Shown: positions 9,014 to 18,900 of the stretch, piece after piece | How positions within the stretch are numbered: position 1 is the stretch's first letter | Layout of the letters: each line of letters opens with the position of its first letter | Assembly (NCBI RefSeq): GCF_900460955.1 | Contig: NZ_UFUW01000001.1 | Coordinates: forward strand, 2,279,001 to 2,343,000 | Length of the DNA stretch: 64,000 nucleotides | DNA from: Cardiobacterium valvarum | Lineage (GTDB): Bacteria; Pseudomonadota; Gammaproteobacteria; Cardiobacteriales; Cardiobacteriaceae | Direction of reading: 5' to 3' | Notes under the pieces: generated by a model | The model's database searches: none | Told to the model about the DNA's origin: nothing | The model's input: only the letters and a program-made list of their open reading frames with translations | Translations under genes and position numbers: made by a program

Positions 9014-10360
9014 TCAGCGATTGCCGTTCGGTTCGTCGCCGCCGGAATTATGGTGCGGGTTGCGACGGCGACGGTGGTTTTCCGGTCTGCCGCGCGGCTG
9101 GCGATCGCTCCTGCGGTTACCGTTACGAGCGAGGCGTTCCGCTTTTTGTTCGTTCAACGCCTGCAAGGCTTCTTCGCTGGGCGGCACAACGTCGGCCAAG
9201 AGGTCTTCGTCCAGCGGCAAGGTCGGAATTTTGCCGTGGATGTAGTGCTCAATTTCCGGCAGGGAGTACACGTATTCTTCACAGGCAAAGCTGATGGCGG
9301 TGCCGGAAGCACCAGCGCGTGCGGTACGACCGATGCGGTGCACGTAGTCTTCGGCGACTTGCGGCAGGTCGTAGTTAAAGACGTGCGTAATGTCCGGGAT
9401 GTGCAGGCCGCGCGCGGCAACGTCGGTAGCGACAACGATGTTGATGGCACCGCTTTGAAAGTCTTTGATGATTTTTTCGCGTTTTTTCTGCGGGATGTCG
9501 CCGGAGAGGGCAGCATTCGGATAACCGTTTGCTTCCAGCACGATGGAGAGGCGTTCGAGGTCGCGCTTGGTGTTGAGGAAGATCATGCTGCGTGCCGGTT
9601 TTTCTTTGTTGAGCAGGCCAATGAGCAGTGGTGTTTTTTCGTGCCTGGCGGTGTGGTAGAGGCTTTGCGTGATGTTGTCGGCGGTGCCGTGCTCGCTTTC
9701 TATGCTGACGGTTTCCGGCGCATTGAAGTATTCGTAGGCGAGTTCGCGCACTTTTTCCGCCATCGTCGCCGAGAAAAGCAGATTGAGGCGTTCGTGTGCA
9801 GGCGGCATTTGCCGCAGCAGGTAGCGCACGTCGTCAATAAAGCCGAGGTCAAACATGCGGTCAGCTTCGTCTAACACACAGACTTCGATGTTTTTCAGGC
9901 GGATGCTTTTTTGCTTGTAGAGGTCGATGATGCGCCCCGGCGTGCCGATGATGATGTCGATGGGGGCGTTATCAAGCAGGTTTTTCTGGTGCTCAATGTT
10001 GACCCCGCCATAGATGGCGAGGCTGTTCAGACCAGTGTAGATGCCAATCTGGTCGGCATCTTTTTTGATTTGCACGGCGAGTTCGCGCGTCGGTGCCAGC
10101 ACGATTGCCCACGGTCCTTTGGCTTTGGGGTGGGCGGGATTGGTGAGCAGGTAGTGATACAGCGAGATGAGGAAGGCAGCCGTCTTGCCGGTACCGGTTT
10201 GCGCCAGGCCCATCACGTCATGCCCGCTGAGGGTCAGCGGCAGGGTTTTTTCTTGTATCGGCGTGGTATGGGTCAGGCGGTGGTCTTCCAGCGCTTCCTG
10301 GATGGCCTCATGGATAGGCAGGCTGCTGAAAGTGGTATCGGTTGTATGGTTTTCTGCCAT
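9014..10360 (-). CDS. rhlB: DEAD-box ATP-dependent RNA helicase, RhlB type
   Basis: This 448-aa protein contains all core DEAD-box motifs: Q motif (TTPIQEKTLP, about 32-41), AQTGTGKT (53-60), APTREL (89-94), TPGR (140-143), DEAD (164-167), FSAT, then RGLHIPDITHV and HRIGRTARAG in the second RecA domain. A basic Arg/Asn-rich tail (about residues 415-448) likely binds RNA. Closeness to RhlB is judged from the N-terminus and MFDLGFIDDVRYLLRQMP. RhlB unwinds structured RNA in the RNase E degradosome; the RNase E gene is also in this window, at 45453-49289. Confidence 0.88.
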   Translation of the reverse strand: MAENHTTDTTFSSLPIHEAIQEALEDHRLTHTTPIQEKTLPLTLSGHDVMGLAQTGTGKTAAFLISLYHYLLTNPAHPKAKGPWAIVLAPTRELAVQIKKDADQIGIYTGLNSLAIYGGVNIEHQKNLLDNAPIDIIIGTPGRIIDLYKQKSIRLKNIEVCVLDEADRMFDLGFIDDVRYLLRQMPPAHERLNLLFSATMAEKVRELAYEYFNAPETVSIESEHGTADNITQSLYHTARHEKTPLLIGLLNKEKPARSMIFLNTKRDLERLSIVLEANGYPNAALSGDIPQKKREKIIKDFQSGAINIVVATDVAARGLHIPDITHVFNYDLPQVAEDYVHRIGRTARAGASGTAISFACEEYVYSLPEIEHYIHGKIPTLPLDEDLLADVVPPSEEALQALNEQKAERLARNGNRRSDRQPRGRPENHRRRRNPHHNSGGDEPNGNR

Positions 10361-10473
10361 GTGGTGTCCTTGTTTTTGGAAGGATTTTCATCGCGCAAAT
10401 TATACTGTTTTTTCATGTACCGGTCATTCGCCCCGCCCCGTCTGGCTTTTTGCGCGCAGGGTTTTATGCCTCT

Positions 10474-10481
10474 GCTATACT
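10474..10481 (+). promoter_or_regulatory. Extended -10 promoter of the small lipoprotein gene
   Basis: TGCTATACT (from 10473) matches an extended -10 element (TGn plus TATACT at 10476-10481), 43 bp before the ATG. The -35 region is poor, as is usual for extended -10 promoters. Confidence 0.5.
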
Positions 10482-10524
10482 GCGCTTTTCTTCCTTTTTC
10501 TTTATTTCAGCCGGGACTGCATTC

Positions 10525-10758
10525 ATGAAAAAGTTGGTATTTTTCGTTATGTTGCCTCTGCTTGTGCAGGCATGCGCCTTGCGCAGCGAGCAGGGGATGT
10601 ATGAGGTCAAAATGATGGCGGGCGATGTGCTGTACGCCAAGAATTCGCCCAAGCTGGACGGTAAGGGTTTTTATCGTTTCCGCGATGTGAACGGGCGTGA
10701 TTATAAGGTGAAGAGCAATCTGGTGCTTTATATCAAGCCGGCCCGTTTTAAGCGTTAG
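10525..10758 (+). CDS. Small YgdI/YgdR-like lipoprotein
   Basis: The ATG at 10525 gives a 77-aa protein with a lipoprotein signal peptide (MKKLVFFVMLPLLVQAC) whose lipobox LVQAC places the lipidated Cys at residue 17. The short mature domain (YEVKMMAGDVLYAKNSPKLD followed by FYRFRDVNGRDYKVK) resembles the SH3-like YgdI/YgdR (DUF903) family of unknown function. An earlier in-frame ATG at 10342 would put the signal peptide inside the protein and is rejected. It lies 15 bp upstream of metF and may be co-transcribed. Function unknown. Confidence 0.72.
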   Translation: MKKLVFFVMLPLLVQACALRSEQGMYEVKMMAGDVLYAKNSPKLDGKGFYRFRDVNGRDYKVKSNLVLYIKPARFKR

Positions 10759-10773
10759 TTTAAGGAGTGTTCT

Positions 10774-11616
10774 GTGTCGGTTACCAGGGTTCCCCTCAGT
10801 TGTGAGTTTTTCCCGACGGCGACGCCGGAAGGGGCAGAGAAGCTGGCAGCAGTGCGCCGAGATTTGGCGGTGTTTCAGTTTGAGTATTTTTCGGTAACGT
10901 ATGGGGCGGGCGGCAGTACGCGTGACCGCACCATGAATCTGGTAGCCAGGATGTGTGCTGAAAATGGCCCGCCGGTGATGCCGCATTTGACCTGCGTCGC
11001 CTCAACCGAGGCGGAAATCCGTACCCTGCTTGATGATTACCGCGCACTGGGGGTCAACCGCCTGATGGCCCTGCGCGGCGATATGCCTTCCGGCGCGTTT
11101 GAAAATGCCGGTTTTACGACGGCTACCCAGCTGGTGTCGTATGTCCGCCAGCTGTGGGGCGAGGATGCGCGTATTTGCGTTGCCGCCTACCCTGAGGTGC
11201 ATCCGCGCGCGCGTACGCCCGCTGAGGATTTGCACGCTTTCCGCGAAAAGGTGATGGCAGGCGCGACCGATGCCGTCACCCAGTATTTTTATAACGCCGA
11301 CGCCTACTTGCATTTCCGCGACGATGCGCAGGCACTGGGCGTCGAGATTGCGCTGGTGCCAGGTATCATGCCGATCAGCAATTTTGTGCAACTGAGCCGC
11401 TTCTCCGACGCCTGCGGAGCGGAAATCCCGCGCTGGCTGCGCAAACGCCTGGAAGCCTTGCAGGATGACATTCCCGCCTTGTGTGATTTTGGCGCAGACA
11501 TAGTCGCGCAGATGTGCGAGCGGCTGATTGCTGAAGGCGTGCCGGCGCTGCATTTTTACAGCATGAACCGCGCCGACCTCATCCGCGAAATCTGTAAACG
11601 CCTGGGCTGGTGCTGA
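10774..11616 (+). CDS. metF: 5,10-methylenetetrahydrofolate reductase
   Basis: MetF reduces methylenetetrahydrofolate to 5-methyltetrahydrofolate with FAD, supplying methyl groups for methionine synthesis. This 280-aa protein starts at GTG (10774) after a clear AAGGAG (10762-10767). It carries the catalytic Glu in SCEFFPTATPEG, then FSVTYGAGGSTRDRT, PHLTCV, LRGD and a QYFYNADAYLHF segment typical of the TIM-barrel family. The length fits the bacterial type (about 290 aa). Its stop overlaps the murJ start (TGATG). Confidence 0.95.
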   Translation: MSVTRVPLSCEFFPTATPEGAEKLAAVRRDLAVFQFEYFSVTYGAGGSTRDRTMNLVARMCAENGPPVMPHLTCVASTEAEIRTLLDDYRALGVNRLMALRGDMPSGAFENAGFTTATQLVSYVRQLWGEDARICVAAYPEVHPRARTPAEDLHAFREKVMAGATDAVTQYFYNADAYLHFRDDAQALGVEIALVPGIMPISNFVQLSRFSDACGAEIPRWLRKRLEALQDDIPALCDFGADIVAQMCERLIAEGVPALHFYSMNRADLIREICKRLGWC

Positions 11617-13154
11617 TGGCCGCATCGCTCGGCAGATCGTCTGCCGTCTTTGCCGTGATGACGCTCGCCTCGCGCGTCCTCGGCCTGCTGCGCGATATGC
11701 TGGTGGCGCGTTACTTCGACGCCGTGGTCACGGATGCCTTCTACGCCGCGCTGCGCATCCCCAACACCCTGCGCCGCTTCTTTGCCGAAGGCAGCTTTGC
11801 CAACGCCTTTGTCCCCGTCTTCTCGGCGACGCGCACCGAGCATCCCGAAGAGTTGAAAGACCTGCTGCGCCACACCAGCGGCACCCTGCTTGGCATCCTG
11901 CTGGCGGTAACGGCGCTCGGCGTCCTCTTCTCCTCGACCGTCATTGCCCTGGTCGCCAGCGGCCTGGGTGAACGGCCCGACCAATACCTGCTGGCAAGCG
12001 ACATGCTGCGCCTGATGTTCCCCTACATCCTGCTCATCTCGCTCACTGCGATGGCGGGCGGCGTCCTCAACACCTTTGGCCAGTTCGGCATACCGGCGCT
12101 GACCCCCGTCCTCCTGAACATCACCCTCATCACCGCCTGCCTGTGGCGGCATTACCACGGCACCCCGACGCACGGCCTCTACGGCATGGAGCTCGCCTGG
12201 GCAGTGCTTATCGGCGGCATCGCCCAGCTCGCCCTGCAACTGCCCTTCCTGTGGAAATGCGGCATGCTGCTGCGTCCGCGCTGGGGCTGGCGGCACAGCG
12301 GTGTACGCCGCATCCTCAAACTGATGCTGCCGACCCTCTTCGGCTCATCCGTCGGCCAGCTCACCGTGCTGATCAACACCTACCTTGCCTCCTGGCTCGT
12401 CACCGGCAGCATATCGTGGCTGTACTATTCCGACCGTCTTGTCGAACTGCCCGTCGGCCTCATCGGTGTTGCCCTCGGTACCGTTATCCTGCCGCGTCTC
12501 AGCGCCCTGCGCGCCGCCTCTAACGACGCCCAATTCGCCCTCACCCTCGACTGGGCCCTGCGCTGGGGCTTCCTCGTCGGCAGCGCCGCCGCCGTCGGCC
12601 TCATCACCCTCGCCCCCGCCATCATCGCCAGCCTGCTCTACGGCGGCCGCTTCGACGCCCACTACGTCGAAATGACCACCCTCAGCCTGCGCGCCTACGG
12701 CATCGGCGCCCTATTCCACATCATGGTAAAAGTCCTCGCCCCCGCCTTCTACGCCCGCCACGACACCAGAACCCCGGTCAAGGCAGGCATTAGCGCCATG
12801 ATGCTGAACATCCTCTGCGCCCTCATTCTCAGCGGCCCCTACCAGCACATCGGCCTGGCAGCAGCCAGCAGCATCGCCGCGCTGGCCAACATGACCCTGC
12901 TCGCCTGGTACCTCTACCGCGCGGGCGTCAGCCTGAAAAGCGGCGCCTGGGGCTTTATCATCCGCATCCTCATGGCTAATGCCGCGCTGGCCTCCATCCT
13001 CTACACCCTGCAAGGCGACCCCGCCGCCTGGCTGGATAAAACCGCCCTGCTGCGCCTGCGCGACCTCATCCTGCTCATTGCCATCGGCCTCTTCAGCTAC
13101 ACTGCCGCCCTGCTGGCGCTGGGCCTGCGCTGGCGACAACTCAAACTGGGCTGA
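11616..13154 (+). CDS. murJ: Lipid II flippase MurJ (MviN)
   Basis: MurJ moves lipid-linked peptidoglycan precursor across the inner membrane. ATG at 11616 gives 512 aa, the usual family length; an in-frame GTG six bases upstream is possible but overlaps metF. The N-terminal signature SRVLGLLRDMLVARYFDA and RRFFAEGSFANAFVPVF are diagnostic; the latter contains conserved residues of the MOP-superfamily central cavity. About 13-14 hydrophobic segments are present. It follows metF and precedes tamA by 21 bp, so the three genes probably form one unit. Confidence 0.95.
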   Translation: MAASLGRSSAVFAVMTLASRVLGLLRDMLVARYFDAVVTDAFYAALRIPNTLRRFFAEGSFANAFVPVFSATRTEHPEELKDLLRHTSGTLLGILLAVTALGVLFSSTVIALVASGLGERPDQYLLASDMLRLMFPYILLISLTAMAGGVLNTFGQFGIPALTPVLLNITLITACLWRHYHGTPTHGLYGMELAWAVLIGGIAQLALQLPFLWKCGMLLRPRWGWRHSGVRRILKLMLPTLFGSSVGQLTVLINTYLASWLVTGSISWLYYSDRLVELPVGLIGVALGTVILPRLSALRAASNDAQFALTLDWALRWGFLVGSAAAVGLITLAPAIIASLLYGGRFDAHYVEMTTLSLRAYGIGALFHIMVKVLAPAFYARHDTRTPVKAGISAMMLNILCALILSGPYQHIGLAAASSIAALANMTLLAWYLYRAGVSLKSGAWGFIIRILMANAALASILYTLQGDPAAWLDKTALLRLRDLILLIAIGLFSYTAALLALGLRWRQLKLG

Positions 13155-13175
13155 CCCAACCCAAGGAACGACACC

Positions 13176-14990
13176 ATGCAACACACACTGCTTACCGCCT
13201 TCCTCACCGCCCTGCTCGCCCTGCCCCTGCACGCCAAACCGGCCAAACCCGCCATCAAAGCGAAAACAGCAGCCACTGCCGCGCCCGCACAACCCGATGC
13301 CGCCAACCTCATGGGCAAAACCATCCTTGACATTGACATCCGCGGCATTGACAACATCCAGCAACACGACAACGCCAAAACCTACCTGACCCTCGAAAAA
13401 TCCGTCGGTGAAAAAATCGAACAACCCGACTACATCCAGTACCTCATCGAAAACGGACGCGAAGAAATCCGCCGTTCCCAACAACCCTTCGGCTACTACA
13501 ACAGCGAAGTGGATGCGCACGTCCAGGACGAAGGCGACGGCCTGCGCATCACCTACACCGTGCACCAGAACCAAATAACCAAACTGAACAAAGTCAACGT
13601 ACAAATCACCGGCGAAGCGGCGCAGGACGAAGCCTTCCAGGAAGCACTCGCCGAAAACCCGCTCAAACAGGGCGGTGTCCTCAACCACGAAACCTACGAA
13701 AACTACAAAGCGCGCCTTGCCGCACTCGCCAGCGCGCGCGGCTACTTCGACGCCGAATTCCGCGAACACAACGTCCAGGTCAACCCGGCGAACAACACCG
13801 CCGAAGTCAACCTCGTCCTTGACAGCGGCATGCGCTACACCTTCGAAGCGGTTGACTTCAACGACACCCCGCTTGACCCCGACCTGCTGCAACGCTTCGT
13901 CCAGTTCAAACCCGGCCAGCCCTACCTGTCTTCCGACGTTGCCACCCTGCAACAAGACCTGCAAGGCAGCGGCTACTTCGCCGAAGCCCTCGTGGGCGAC
14001 GAACCCAACCGCACCACCAAAACCGTGCCCGTCAACGCCCAACTCACCATGGACGAAAACAAACACTACGTCCTCGGCGTCGGCTACTCCACCGATGGCG
14101 GCGTACGCGGCAAAGTCGAATTTGACCGCCGCTGGATCAACAGCCGTGGCCACCAGTTCAGCAGCAAACTCTACGCCTCGAAGAAAAACAGCAGCCTCGA
14201 CACCCTCTACCGCATCCCTGCCGCGAACCCAACCAGCGACTATTACTACTTCCGCCTGGGCGGCCACATCAAAACCGACAACTACGACAGCCGCAAACTC
14301 TTCGGCGAAGGCGGCTACAACTTCCGCCTCGGCGACTGGGAACACCGCTACGGCCTTGTCGCTGCCTGGGAAAAATACAACATCGGCCTGACCAAAGACA
14401 AAACCCTGCTCGTTTATCCCCAGGGCCAGTGGACCTACACCTCGACCAAAAACCGCCTGAACCCCAAAGACGGTTACCAGTTCCGCTTCGGCCTGCTTGC
14501 CGCCGGTAAAACCCTGCTCTCGGACGCCAACCTCGTGCAAGGCAACATTGATGCGCGCTACCTGCAAAGCATCGGCGAAAAACAGCGCCTCATTGCCCGC
14601 GCCAGCCTCGGCGCCAGCTGGACAGACAACTTCGACCGCATCCCGCCCAGCCTGCGCTACTTCGCGGGCGGTGACCGCAGCATACGCGGCTACGCCTTCG
14701 AAAACATCGGCAGCCGCGACAGCGAAGGCAACAACATCGGTGGGCGCTACCTTGGTGTCGGCGGCCTCGAATACGAATACTACTTCAAGCCAGGCTGGGC
14801 CCTGGCGGCCTTCGTGGATGGCGGCGACGCCTTCGTGGACGACTTCAAAATGCGCATCGGCGCGGGCGCAGGCGTGCACTGGCAATCGCCGGTCGGCCCC
14901 ATCAAAGTGGATGTCGGCCACGGCTTTGACAAACAATACGGCGACAAAGTCCGCCTGCACATCAGCATCGGCGCCGAACTTGACCTCTGA
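13176..14990 (+). CDS. tamA: Outer-membrane translocation and assembly module protein TamA
   Basis: This 604-aa protein has a signal peptide (MQHTLLTAFLTALLALPLHA), an Ala/Lys/Pro linker, about three POTRA-like domains (about 45-270) and a C-terminal 16-strand Omp85 barrel. The lid-lock motif is seen as RYFAGGDRSIRGYAFE and the final strand as VRLHISIGAELDL. Size and three POTRAs indicate TamA, not BamA, which has five POTRAs and about 800 aa. TamA works with TamB in outer-membrane protein insertion and lipid transport. tamB usually follows tamA but is absent here; the next gene is an antitoxin-like ORF. Confidence 0.9.
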   Translation: MQHTLLTAFLTALLALPLHAKPAKPAIKAKTAATAAPAQPDAANLMGKTILDIDIRGIDNIQQHDNAKTYLTLEKSVGEKIEQPDYIQYLIENGREEIRRSQQPFGYYNSEVDAHVQDEGDGLRITYTVHQNQITKLNKVNVQITGEAAQDEAFQEALAENPLKQGGVLNHETYENYKARLAALASARGYFDAEFREHNVQVNPANNTAEVNLVLDSGMRYTFEAVDFNDTPLDPDLLQRFVQFKPGQPYLSSDVATLQQDLQGSGYFAEALVGDEPNRTTKTVPVNAQLTMDENKHYVLGVGYSTDGGVRGKVEFDRRWINSRGHQFSSKLYASKKNSSLDTLYRIPAANPTSDYYYFRLGGHIKTDNYDSRKLFGEGGYNFRLGDWEHRYGLVAAWEKYNIGLTKDKTLLVYPQGQWTYTSTKNRLNPKDGYQFRFGLLAAGKTLLSDANLVQGNIDARYLQSIGEKQRLIARASLGASWTDNFDRIPPSLRYFAGGDRSIRGYAFENIGSRDSEGNNIGGRYLGVGGLEYEYYFKPGWALAAFVDGGDAFVDDFKMRIGAGAGVHWQSPVGPIKVDVGHGFDKQYGDKVRLHISIGAELDL

Positions 14991-15022
14991 CTACCCCAGC
15001 ACAGTGGCATGAACAGCTACCA

Positions 15023-15100
15023 GGCGGGATAAACATAGGCTTCCCGCTTGCACAGTCTTCAATCCCGCCAGGCGGCACAACCGTGCACCTACCCGCCACA
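15023..15100. repeat. Intergenic CCGC/GCGG repeat fragments upstream of vapB
   Basis: Three diverged cores (ACCAGGCGGGATAAACA, TTCCCGCTTGCACAG, ATCCCGCCAGGCGGCACA) occur within 80 bp. They share the PyCCGCnnGgCGG logic of the window-wide dispersed repeat but not the full 25-bp unit. Confidence 0.5.
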
Positions 15101-15117
15101 ACCAGGAGGAGCCTGCC

Positions 15118-15372
15118 ATGACTACCGCCCAACTCATCGAAAGCGAAGACGGCCAGACCGTGCGCCTGCCCGAAGAATACCGCTTCACCGGACACGAAGT
15201 CTGCATTCGCCGCGAAGGTAACCAAGTCATCCTCGAACCCCTCAACGACGGCTGGGAATGGCTGGACGAACTGACCCCGTTTGATGACGACTTCATTGCC
15301 GCCGTCGAGGCGCTGCAACAAGAGCAGCGGGCATATCCGCAAGAACGCGAATTCAGAGACATCTGCCGATAA
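15118..15372 (+). CDS. Orphan VapB-type (AbrB/SpoVT-fold) antitoxin
   Basis: This 84-aa acidic protein has an N-terminal swapped-hairpin AbrB motif (MTTAQLIESEDGQTVRLPEE, then HEVCIRREGNQVILEP) as in VapB antitoxins. Its C-terminal tail (WLDELTPFDDDFIAAVEALQ) is the kind that occupies the active site of a VapC PIN nuclease. It has a good ribosome binding site (AGGAGG at about 15105-15110). No VapC follows: the next 137 bp hold repeats and then a membrane protein gene. It may be a remnant of a toxin-antitoxin pair, a stand-alone regulator, or an antitoxin for a toxin elsewhere. Confidence 0.75.
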   Translation: MTTAQLIESEDGQTVRLPEEYRFTGHEVCIRREGNQVILEPLNDGWEWLDELTPFDDDFIAAVEALQQEQRAYPQEREFRDICR

Positions 15373-15392
15373 AACAGACACAGACGACCGCT

Positions 15393-15475
15393 AAAATTCC
15401 CGCTTGCACCGCATATCCCTTCCCCCGCTTGCGAAACCCGGAAAGGGGAAACAAACCCCGCCAAGCGGGACAGCC
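15393..15475. repeat. Dispersed repeat fragments between vapB and the membrane protein gene
   Basis: Contains TTCCCGCTTGCACCG, CCCTTCCCCCGCTTGCG and CCCCGCCAAGCGGGACAG. The second matches the start of the hairpin insert seen in every unit of the array at 32659-33588. Confidence 0.55.
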
Positions 15476-15509
15476 GCGCGGATTTTCCACCCATCCACCC
15501 CACCTCCTC

Positions 15510-15905
15510 ATGCTGAAAGCCCTCACCACCTTTGCCCTTACCTACGCCCTCCTCAGCGGCCTGTTGCTGCTGCCTACCCCGCTGGCCCTCCATGCCCCGT
15601 GGTGCTATCCGCCGTTTGCCTTTGCCGCTGCCATGCTTGCCGCGCCACAGCGTCTGTTACCGTTTGTCCTCTTCGCCCTGCCGCTGGTTTACCTGCTCAA
15701 TTTTGCCCGCTTCGCCGGCGAGACCGTGTGGTACCTCGGTGTTGACACCCTCCGCCAGATGCACGACATCATGCTGCCAATGATGCTCGCCCAGCTGCGC
15801 GATAATCTCGATGCACGCGAGATTGCCACGATCGCACTTAATATCGCCCTTGTCCTTGCCGCCATCGCCCTCGGCGGCAAGCTCACCCCTGCCCGGAGCC
15901 GCTGA
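15510..15905 (+). CDS. Small integral membrane protein, unknown function
   Basis: ATG at 15510 gives 131 aa. An upstream in-frame ATG at 15429 would run through intergenic repeat sequence and is rejected. Four hydrophobic segments are visible (about 5-25, 30-45, 48-65 and a C-terminal one around 105-122). A polar amphipathic stretch (DTLRQMHDIMLPMMLAQLRD) lies before the last. I do not recognise the family. Its stop lies one base before the start of the large DUF2339 membrane protein, so the two are surely co-expressed and may work together. Confidence 0.65.
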   Translation: MLKALTTFALTYALLSGLLLLPTPLALHAPWCYPPFAFAAAMLAAPQRLLPFVLFALPLVYLLNFARFAGETVWYLGVDTLRQMHDIMLPMMLAQLRDNLDAREIATIALNIALVLAAIALGGKLTPARSR

Positions 15906-15906
15906 T

Positions 15907-18900
15907 ATGAACGGTTGTGCCGCTGCCCTCCTCTATTTCGTCATTATCCTGCCGGCGAGTATTGCCCTGGATTTCGCCTTCGGCACCGAAGGGATGCTGA
16001 CCGTCCTCGGCCTGATTTTTGGCTTCTGCTGGCTGGTTGCGCGCGGCAATAAGGCACAGCAGGACGACAGCGCCGGTGCACCCGACCAGCCCCGCTCGTA
16101 CTACGGTTATGGCAACGACCACGACGCCCGGCACAGCGCCGATGAAACCGCCCTGCGTAGCGAACTCACCACGCTGCAACAGCAAATCGCCACCCTGCAA
16201 AACGACGTGCGCGCGATAGAAACACGCCTCGCCCATCTCGCCGCGCAACCGGCCACAGCACGCGCCATGCCGCTGAACGACATCCGCCGTTACATCCACA
16301 CACCACTGCCTGCACCGGAACCCGCCCCGCTACCGCCCACACCCGACAAAGAAACAGATGGCGTCTGGGCATACGACCTGCCTGACGTAACCACCACCCC
16401 GGCCACGACACCGCCCAAAGCGCAGGACAAACCCGCTGCCGCACGCACTGTGGCCCCAGAAACTGCCGTTCACTACCGCCCCGCACAACCCGCCATCAAC
16501 CACAGCGAACCTGCTCCCCGTCCTGCCGCCCCCGCTGATAACAACGCTGCCGACGCCAAACCCAACCCCCTCACCGCCTGGCTCAGTGAAAACCTGCTGC
16601 TGAAAACCGGCATCGCCATCCTCTTCCTCGGCCTCGCCTTCCTCCTGCGCTACGCCTCGGCGCGCATCCACATCTCCATCCCGCTGCGCTACTGCGTCGT
16701 CGCTACGACCGCCATCGTCCTCGGCTTTGCCGGCTGGCGCCTGCGCCACAAACGCCGCTACTACGCCCTCGCCGTACAAGGCGCGTCGCTCGCAATCCTC
16801 TACCTCACCACCCTTGCCGCCCTCAAACTGCACGACCTCATCCCGCCGGCCCCTGCCTTCATCCTCATGGTGGCGGCCACCGGCCTGCTCGTCGCCCTCG
16901 CCGTGGTGCAAGACGCCCTCATCCTCGCGCAAATCGCCTTGATCGGCGGCCTCGCCGCGCCCATCCTCACCTCCAGCGGCAGCAACAACTACATCGGCCT
17001 TTTCAGCTACCTTGCCCTGCTCAACAGCGGCGTCGCCCTCATCGCCCGCTACAAAGCCTGGCGCTCGCTCAACCTCACCGGCTTCATCGGTACCACCTTC
17101 ATCGCCGGCGCCTGGGGCAGCCGCTACTACCAACATAGCGACTACCTCGCGGTGCAGCCCTTCCTCATCTACCACCTCGTCCTCTACACCCTCATCGTCT
17201 GGCTCTACGCCCGCCACCGCACCGACGATGCCGACCCGCCGACCCTCGACAACAACGCCAGCCTGCACACCATGTTCAGCTACTACCTGAGCGGTATGCA
17301 GCGCATCGGCGTCCTTGACAGCGCCCTGCTCATCGCCTCGGCACTCGGCTTCTACACCCTGCAATACCACCTCGCGACCTGGGCGCAATACGGCGCCGCC
17401 CTCTCGGCACTGGCCTTCGCCGCGTGGTACACCCTTTGCGCCCTCTACGTGCGCGGCAGCGACGCCCGCCTGCACACCCTCGCCATCCTCGCTGCCCTCT
17501 TCGCGACCACGGCTATCCCGCTTGCGCTCGACCCACACTGGACCGTCAGCAGCTGGGCCATCCAGGCCGCGCTGGTATACACCCTCGCGCACAGTACCCG
17601 TAGCCCCATCACCCGCCTGGGCGCCCTCCTCCTCTACCTCCTCGCCGCCATCACCCTCTGCAGCCAGTACCGCCTGAGCGGTGGCGATCCGGCACTTACC
17701 GGCCCGCTCGCCGCAACCGTCCTCGCCCTGCTCGGCGGCATCACCATCCAGCTTGCCTGGTGGCGCAGCCGCAGCGAAGACAGCGCCTGCTGGGAAAAAA
17801 ACCTCACCGCCGCTTGCACCATCCTCACCCTCGGCACCGCGCTCGACCTGCCGCTCCTCCTCCTGCCCACCAGCTGGGCGCTGACCGCATGGCTCATCGA
17901 AGCCGCCATCGCCTACCATATCGGCCTGCGCAGCGGTATCCGCACCCTCAGTCACACCGCATCCGCAACCCATATCGGCGCCATCGCCCTGCTGCTGGGC
18001 GAATACCGCATCACCCCTTACGCCGAGACCCTCATCAGCGGCCCCATCCACACCACCCTCATCATCATCGTGAGCGGCGCCGCCAACATCCTCAGCTGGC
18101 GGAAGGACTCCGGCGACGCCAACGGCCCGGCTGATACCGCCGCCCAGCGCCTCTTCGCCATCCTCACCTATGCCGCCACCCTCGCCCTGCCACTCGGCAT
18201 CCTGCCGCCGGCCCGGGCCGCCGTCCCCATCGCCATGACCGCCACCCTGCTCGCCCTCATCCAGCAGCGCTACAGCAAAAAAGGGTACGGCGACAGCCAT
18301 CCGGCGGGACGCGTCTATGGCAAACTCGCCACCCTCATGGTGACGTGCGGCGCCCTTCTCGCCCTGACACTTGCCGCTGGAGAAAGCGCGCCGCTCACCC
18401 TCACCGCGCTCATCGCCCTCGCCACCGCCTGGCTGCAACAACGCCGCGACACCGCCGACACCCTGCGCAACCAGAGCGGCTGGCTGCTGCTCACCGCCAG
18501 CAGCGGCGCCCTCGTCTGGGTAGCCTGTACCGCCCCATCGCTTGCCGCCCTTGCGCCTGCCCGCGCCACTTGGGCGATCAACCTCACCATTGCCGTCCTC
18601 ACCGCCGCCGGATACCTGCGCTGGCGCCAGGCGGCACAAAGCACGCTGGCCTACCTGCCGCTGCTCTTCCTCGCCCTGCTGCTTGACCAATATCCGATGA
18701 CGCTGACAGAGCCCGGCAGCTGGTTTACCGCCATCGCCGCCGCAGCCGTGCTGCACCTCATCCTGCTCGCGCGCTACGAAGCGGGCAGCGACCCCGTCAT
18801 CCAGCGCCACCGCGCTGCGGCCCACCTCGCCGGCACCAGCCTCTTCACCCTGGCGGGCCTCCGCCTCGGCCACCTTCTCGGCGTCACCAACCTCGCGCCG

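Noticed and set aside
12711-14960. 749-codon minus-strand ORF antisense to murJ and tamA
   Set aside because: A shadow ORF spanning two well-supported genes, with no family resemblance.
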